Positions 61,966 through 64,000 of a DNA stretch of 64,000 nt are shown piece by piece (the stretch's first letter is position 1; each line of letters opens with the position of its first letter). This DNA comes from Streptomyces sp. NBC_01210 (GTDB lineage Bacteria > Actinomycetota > Actinomycetes > Streptomycetales > Streptomycetaceae). The position numbers and the translations under genes were made by a program. The stretch is taken from NCBI RefSeq assembly GCF_036010325.1, contig NZ_CP108549.1:4836001-4900000 (forward strand), read 5' to 3'. Under the pieces are notes generated by a model that was given only the letters and a program-made list of their open reading frames with translations, was not told the origin of the DNA and ran no database searches.

Positions 61966-62361
61966 ATGGCTGCAGAGGTTTCGGACGAGGGCACCGTACG
62001 GATCGACGCGTGGATCTGGTCGGTCCGGCTCACGAAGACCCGCTCCCAGGCGGCGTCGGCGTGCCGGGCCGGCCATGTCCGCGTGAACGGTGAACGGGTG
62101 AAGCCGGCGCACCTGGTGCGCTCCGGTGACCAGGTGCGGCTGTTCCACGCGGGCCGGGAGCGGCTGGTGGTCGTCTCGAAGATCATCCGCAAGCGGGTGG
62201 GCCCACCGGTGGCGGCCCAGTGCTACGTGGACAACAGCCCGCCGCCACCGCCGAGGGAGTTCGTGGCGCCGGTGGCGGTACGGGAGAGGGGCGCGGGCCG
62301 CCCGACAAAGCGAGACCGCCGCGAAATGGAACGCCTCCAGGGAGGGCTCCCGAAGCCGTAG
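61966..62361 (+). CDS. S4-domain RNA-binding protein (Hsp15-like)
   Basis: 131 residues. The S4 domain covers about 10-65: 'RIDAWIWSVRLTKTRSQAAS' and 'VRVNGERVKPAHLVRSGDQV'. A basic tail with 'GRPTKRDRREMERLQGG' closes the protein. Relatives (HslR/Hsp15) rescue stalled 50S subunits with nascent chains. It lies 9 nt after the FtsX-like permease stop, probably by chance of gene packing. It converges on the AbiE-like toxin gene 7 bp away. Confidence 0.9.
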   Translation: MAAEVSDEGTVRIDAWIWSVRLTKTRSQAASACRAGHVRVNGERVKPAHLVRSGDQVRLFHAGRERLVVVSKIIRKRVGPPVAAQCYVDNSPPPPPREFVAPVAVRERGAGRPTKRDRREMERLQGGLPKP

Positions 62362-62368
62362 GGTCTCC

Positions 62369-63145
62369 TCACGCCGGGGGCGGAGACAGGAACGCGAGCA
62401 TGGCCTGGCCATCGGCTCGGGCGTCCTCGTCCTGTAGTTGACGCCAGGCGGCGTGGTACGGGTTGTGGAGCGCGCTGGCCAGGGCGAGCTTCTTGCGATC
62501 GCCCTTGTCGAGCTGGGCTCTGAGGTCCATCGGGTTCGCGGGCAGGGAAAGCAGAAACGCCAGGTCCCGGTAGTGGCGGTCCGGCGGTGCCGTTTTGATG
62601 CTCAGTGCGGCGGCCTTCGCGACGATCGCTCCCAGCAATCCGGGGCGGCGAATGTGGCCGCTGCGCCGGCCGAGTTGAACGCGGACGGCCTCGGTCCGTT
62701 GCGCGGCCTGGCGACCACCGGGGACCTCCAGGGTGCGGCCCGGCGGAGTTGTCGTGAGGTCTGCTCGAGGTCCGAGGTGGTCAGGAGCCAGGAGATCCAC
62801 CACCAGTCGGCCCGGCTCTTCGCCGCGGTGGTAGCGGTGAAGCAGATTGTCCTGCGGGGACATGCCGGCAGGAACGAACCCGAGCCGCTCCAACGCGGCG
62901 ACCAAGCGGCGCAGGCTCTGCTGGTCCGATTGCACATCGGCGAGCACGTCCAGATCGGCGCTGGCCGCCGGCGGGGTCCGGCCGTGCTCCAGACCGTGCA
63001 GGAGGACCATCTGCCCACCGATCAGCGACCAGGCGCGCGGCACGTGCTCCGACAGGTCGAGCAGCACTCCCCACAACTCCACGAGCGCACCGGTGAACAG
63101 GTCCGAATCCAATCGGACATGCGGCAGACCAGCGGTCACGATCAC
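62369..63145 (-). CDS. AbiEii-like nucleotidyltransferase toxin candidate
   Basis: 258 residues, GTG 63145 start overlapping the upstream gene stop by 4 nt (GTGA). The nucleotidyltransferase-type pattern 'LIGGQMVLLHGLEHGR' followed by 'SADLDVLADV' resembles AbiEii/COG-type NTases (G-G ... D-x-D). Type IV toxin AbiEii modifies tRNA or proteins by nucleotidylation. The catalytic Asp pair is seen; other key residues were not verified. The pair with the upstream regulator supports a toxin-antitoxin identity. GC content of the ORF is not unlike its neighbours. Confidence 0.75.
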   Translation of the reverse strand: MIVTAGLPHVRLDSDLFTGALVELWGVLLDLSEHVPRAWSLIGGQMVLLHGLEHGRTPPAASADLDVLADVQSDQQSLRRLVAALERLGFVPAGMSPQDNLLHRYHRGEEPGRLVVDLLAPDHLGPRADLTTTPPGRTLEVPGGRQAAQRTEAVRVQLGRRSGHIRRPGLLGAIVAKAAALSIKTAPPDRHYRDLAFLLSLPANPMDLRAQLDKGDRKKLALASALHNPYHAAWRQLQDEDARADGQAMLAFLSPPPA

Positions 63146-63867
63146 GCCTCCGGAGGTGATGCGTAGCGGGCCAGGAGGGGACGCAGCAGTCCGACCGCCG
63201 CCGCGTCGGCGCGGTCCTCCTGGATGTCCAGCAGATCCGCGGCTACCACTGAGGGCGGGGCATCCGCCCCCTTGACCGAGGTAAGGAACGGCCACATCTC
63301 GGCAGGGGGAATACGGACAAGCAGGTTGCCGCGCTGGTGGTCCCGGAGCATTCCGAACGACTCCTCCAACGTGCCCACCTTGTCGGGGTGGGCGTAGATC
63401 TCGGCGCGTCCAGGTGCCACATAGTCGGCCCCCACCTGCGCGGCAGCTCTGACGCCGGCCCGCACCGCCTCCGGGTGATCCAGCACGGCCGCCAGCATGC
63501 CCGAGTGCACCCGGTACCGTCGCGTCTCCGCCCGGGCCTCAAGAAGTTCCCGCAGCCGCACGACAGGCAGACGCTCGTGGGCAGCCAGATCGCGTAGCCG
63601 CGCCACAAGGCGGGACTTCTCCGCATCGGACAGACCCACGGGCCGGTGACCGGCAAGCAGGGCCAGCAGACCCCAGGCGTTACGGGCCGACAACGGCCTC
63701 CCGGAACGGGCACCAGCATCCTTGCGATTCCGGACGCTGGCCCCGTCAACCAGCCAACGGCCGCCGATCCGCTCCCCCTGAAGCTTTCCGTCACGGAGCA
63801 GCTGGCGGACCCGGGAGTCATCCACATCCAGAGCTGCGGCCGCCTGGTGCACGGACATCAGATCCAC
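63142..63867 (-). CDS. AbiEi-like antitoxin/regulator with MerR-type HTH
   Basis: 241 residues from GTG 63867 (AAGGAG 6 nt upstream); an in-frame ATG is at 63858. The N-terminus 'VHQAAAALDVDDSRVRQLLRDG' with 'RIGGRWLVDG' is a MerR/excisionase-type helix-turn-helix. The middle is helical ('RLVARLRDLAAHERLPVVRL'), and the C-terminus has the AbiEi-like 'GNLLVRIPPAEMWPF'. It probably represses its own promoter via the palindromes at 63891-63906 and 63951-63966. Translation is coupled to the downstream toxin candidate. Confidence 0.75.
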   Translation of the reverse strand: MDLMSVHQAAAALDVDDSRVRQLLRDGKLQGERIGGRWLVDGASVRNRKDAGARSGRPLSARNAWGLLALLAGHRPVGLSDAEKSRLVARLRDLAAHERLPVVRLRELLEARAETRRYRVHSGMLAAVLDHPEAVRAGVRAAAQVGADYVAPGRAEIYAHPDKVGTLEESFGMLRDHQRGNLLVRIPPAEMWPFLTSVKGADAPPSVVAADLLDIQEDRADAAAVGLLRPLLARYASPPEA

Positions 63868-63890
63868 AGCCCGCTCCTTTTCGTCTTCGC

Positions 63891-63906
63891 CTCCCGAAAT
63901 CGGGAG
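63891..63906. promoter_or_regulatory. Operator palindrome 1 of the AbiE-like pair
   Basis: CTCCCGA-AA-TCGGGAG (16 bp), 24 nt upstream of the start codon, downstream of the predicted transcription start. Confidence 0.7.
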
Positions 63907-63919
63907 AGAACACGCAACC

Positions 63920-63948
63920 AGTCTGGCCCCAGCGCCACCTTGCGTCAA
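63920..63948 (-). promoter_or_regulatory. Promoter of the AbiE-like pair
   Basis: Minus-strand TTGACG (63943-63948), 17-bp spacer, CAGACT (63920-63925). It sits between the two palindromes. Confidence 0.65.
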
Positions 63949-63950
63949 GC

Positions 63951-63966
63951 ATCCCGATTTCGGGAT
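63951..63966. promoter_or_regulatory. Operator palindrome 2 of the AbiE-like pair
   Basis: ATCCCGA-TT-TCGGGAT (16 bp), just upstream of the -35 on the minus strand. The core CCCGA-(AA/TT)-TCGGG is the same as in palindrome 1. Confidence 0.7.
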
Positions 63967-64000
63967 AGAAGACGCAAGCCCTTTCCGGCGTGCCGGGCGC

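Overview
The window looks like chromosomal DNA from a Streptomyces or close relative. Base composition and third codon positions are very GC-rich, GTG starts are common, and most core genes resemble Streptomyces families. Examples are paired Ser/Thr kinases with Pro/Ala-rich linkers, a bkd branched-chain keto-acid dehydrogenase operon, a K15-type DD-peptidase, PhoX, and an NHL-thioredoxin protein. No rRNA, tRNA, CRISPR array, insertion sequence or origin was seen.

Layout. 1-10.4 kb is core: a PadR regulator, a secreted cell-surface-like protein, two divergent Ser/Thr kinases, an aminoglycoside-phosphotransferase-like protein, and bkdA-bkdB-bkdC (E1 alpha, E1 beta, E2). About 10.6-25.0 kb is accessory and looks like a small biosynthetic gene cluster. 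It holds a HAD phosphatase, an atypical NarL/RedZ-type regulator with a TTA codon, an NHL-repeat lipoprotein, an RfbH-type NDP-hexose 3,4-dehydratase, a glycosyltransferase, rmlB and rmlA. These are followed by an acyl carrier protein, a KAS III enzyme, an AfsA-type butenolide synthase, a two-repeat alpha/beta protein, an SDR without the usual YxxxK, an MFS exporter, an unrecognised 281-residue protein, a tautomerase and a duplicated carboxymuconolactone-decarboxylase-like protein. The ACP + KAS III + AfsA-type set matches the logic of methylenomycin assembly (MmyA, MmyC, MmyD), here joined to 6-deoxysugar genes. I infer a glycosylated butenolide, furan or cyclopentanoid product. 25.0-27.8 kb holds a DyP-like protein lacking the catalytic Asp, an NAD(P)-binding protein and a divergent LysR regulator.

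27.8-51.9 kb is again mostly housekeeping: DD-peptidase, GntR/MFS pair, mycothiol-type enzyme family, nitrilase-family amidase, LURP-one protein, NHL-thioredoxin, secreted beta-rich protein, M18 aminopeptidase, FadE-type acyl-CoA dehydrogenase, SseB, pirin, AI-2E transporter, a decayed SpoIIE/PAS regulator, aspS, L,D-transpeptidase, metG and a two-component system. 52-62.4 kb holds a VWA protein with a repetitive Ala/Pro arm, phoX, a gene with an apparent frameshift, an amino-acid permease, an FtsX-type permease with no ATPase beside it, and an S4 RNA-binding protein. The window ends in an AbiE-like toxin-antitoxin pair whose promoter is flanked by two near-identical palindromes.

How the genes work together. 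The bkd complex makes isobutyryl-, isovaleryl- and 2-methylbutyryl-CoA, the usual KAS III starters. The cluster KAS III and its own ACP could turn such a starter into a beta-ketoacyl thioester, which the AfsA-type enzyme would condense with a phosphorylated C3 or C5 sugar. The HAD enzyme, SDR, tautomerase and CMD-like protein could then dephosphorylate, reduce and rearrange the ring. RmlA, RmlB, the RfbH-type enzyme and the glycosyltransferase would add a deoxysugar, and the MFS protein would export the product. This is inference from gene content only.
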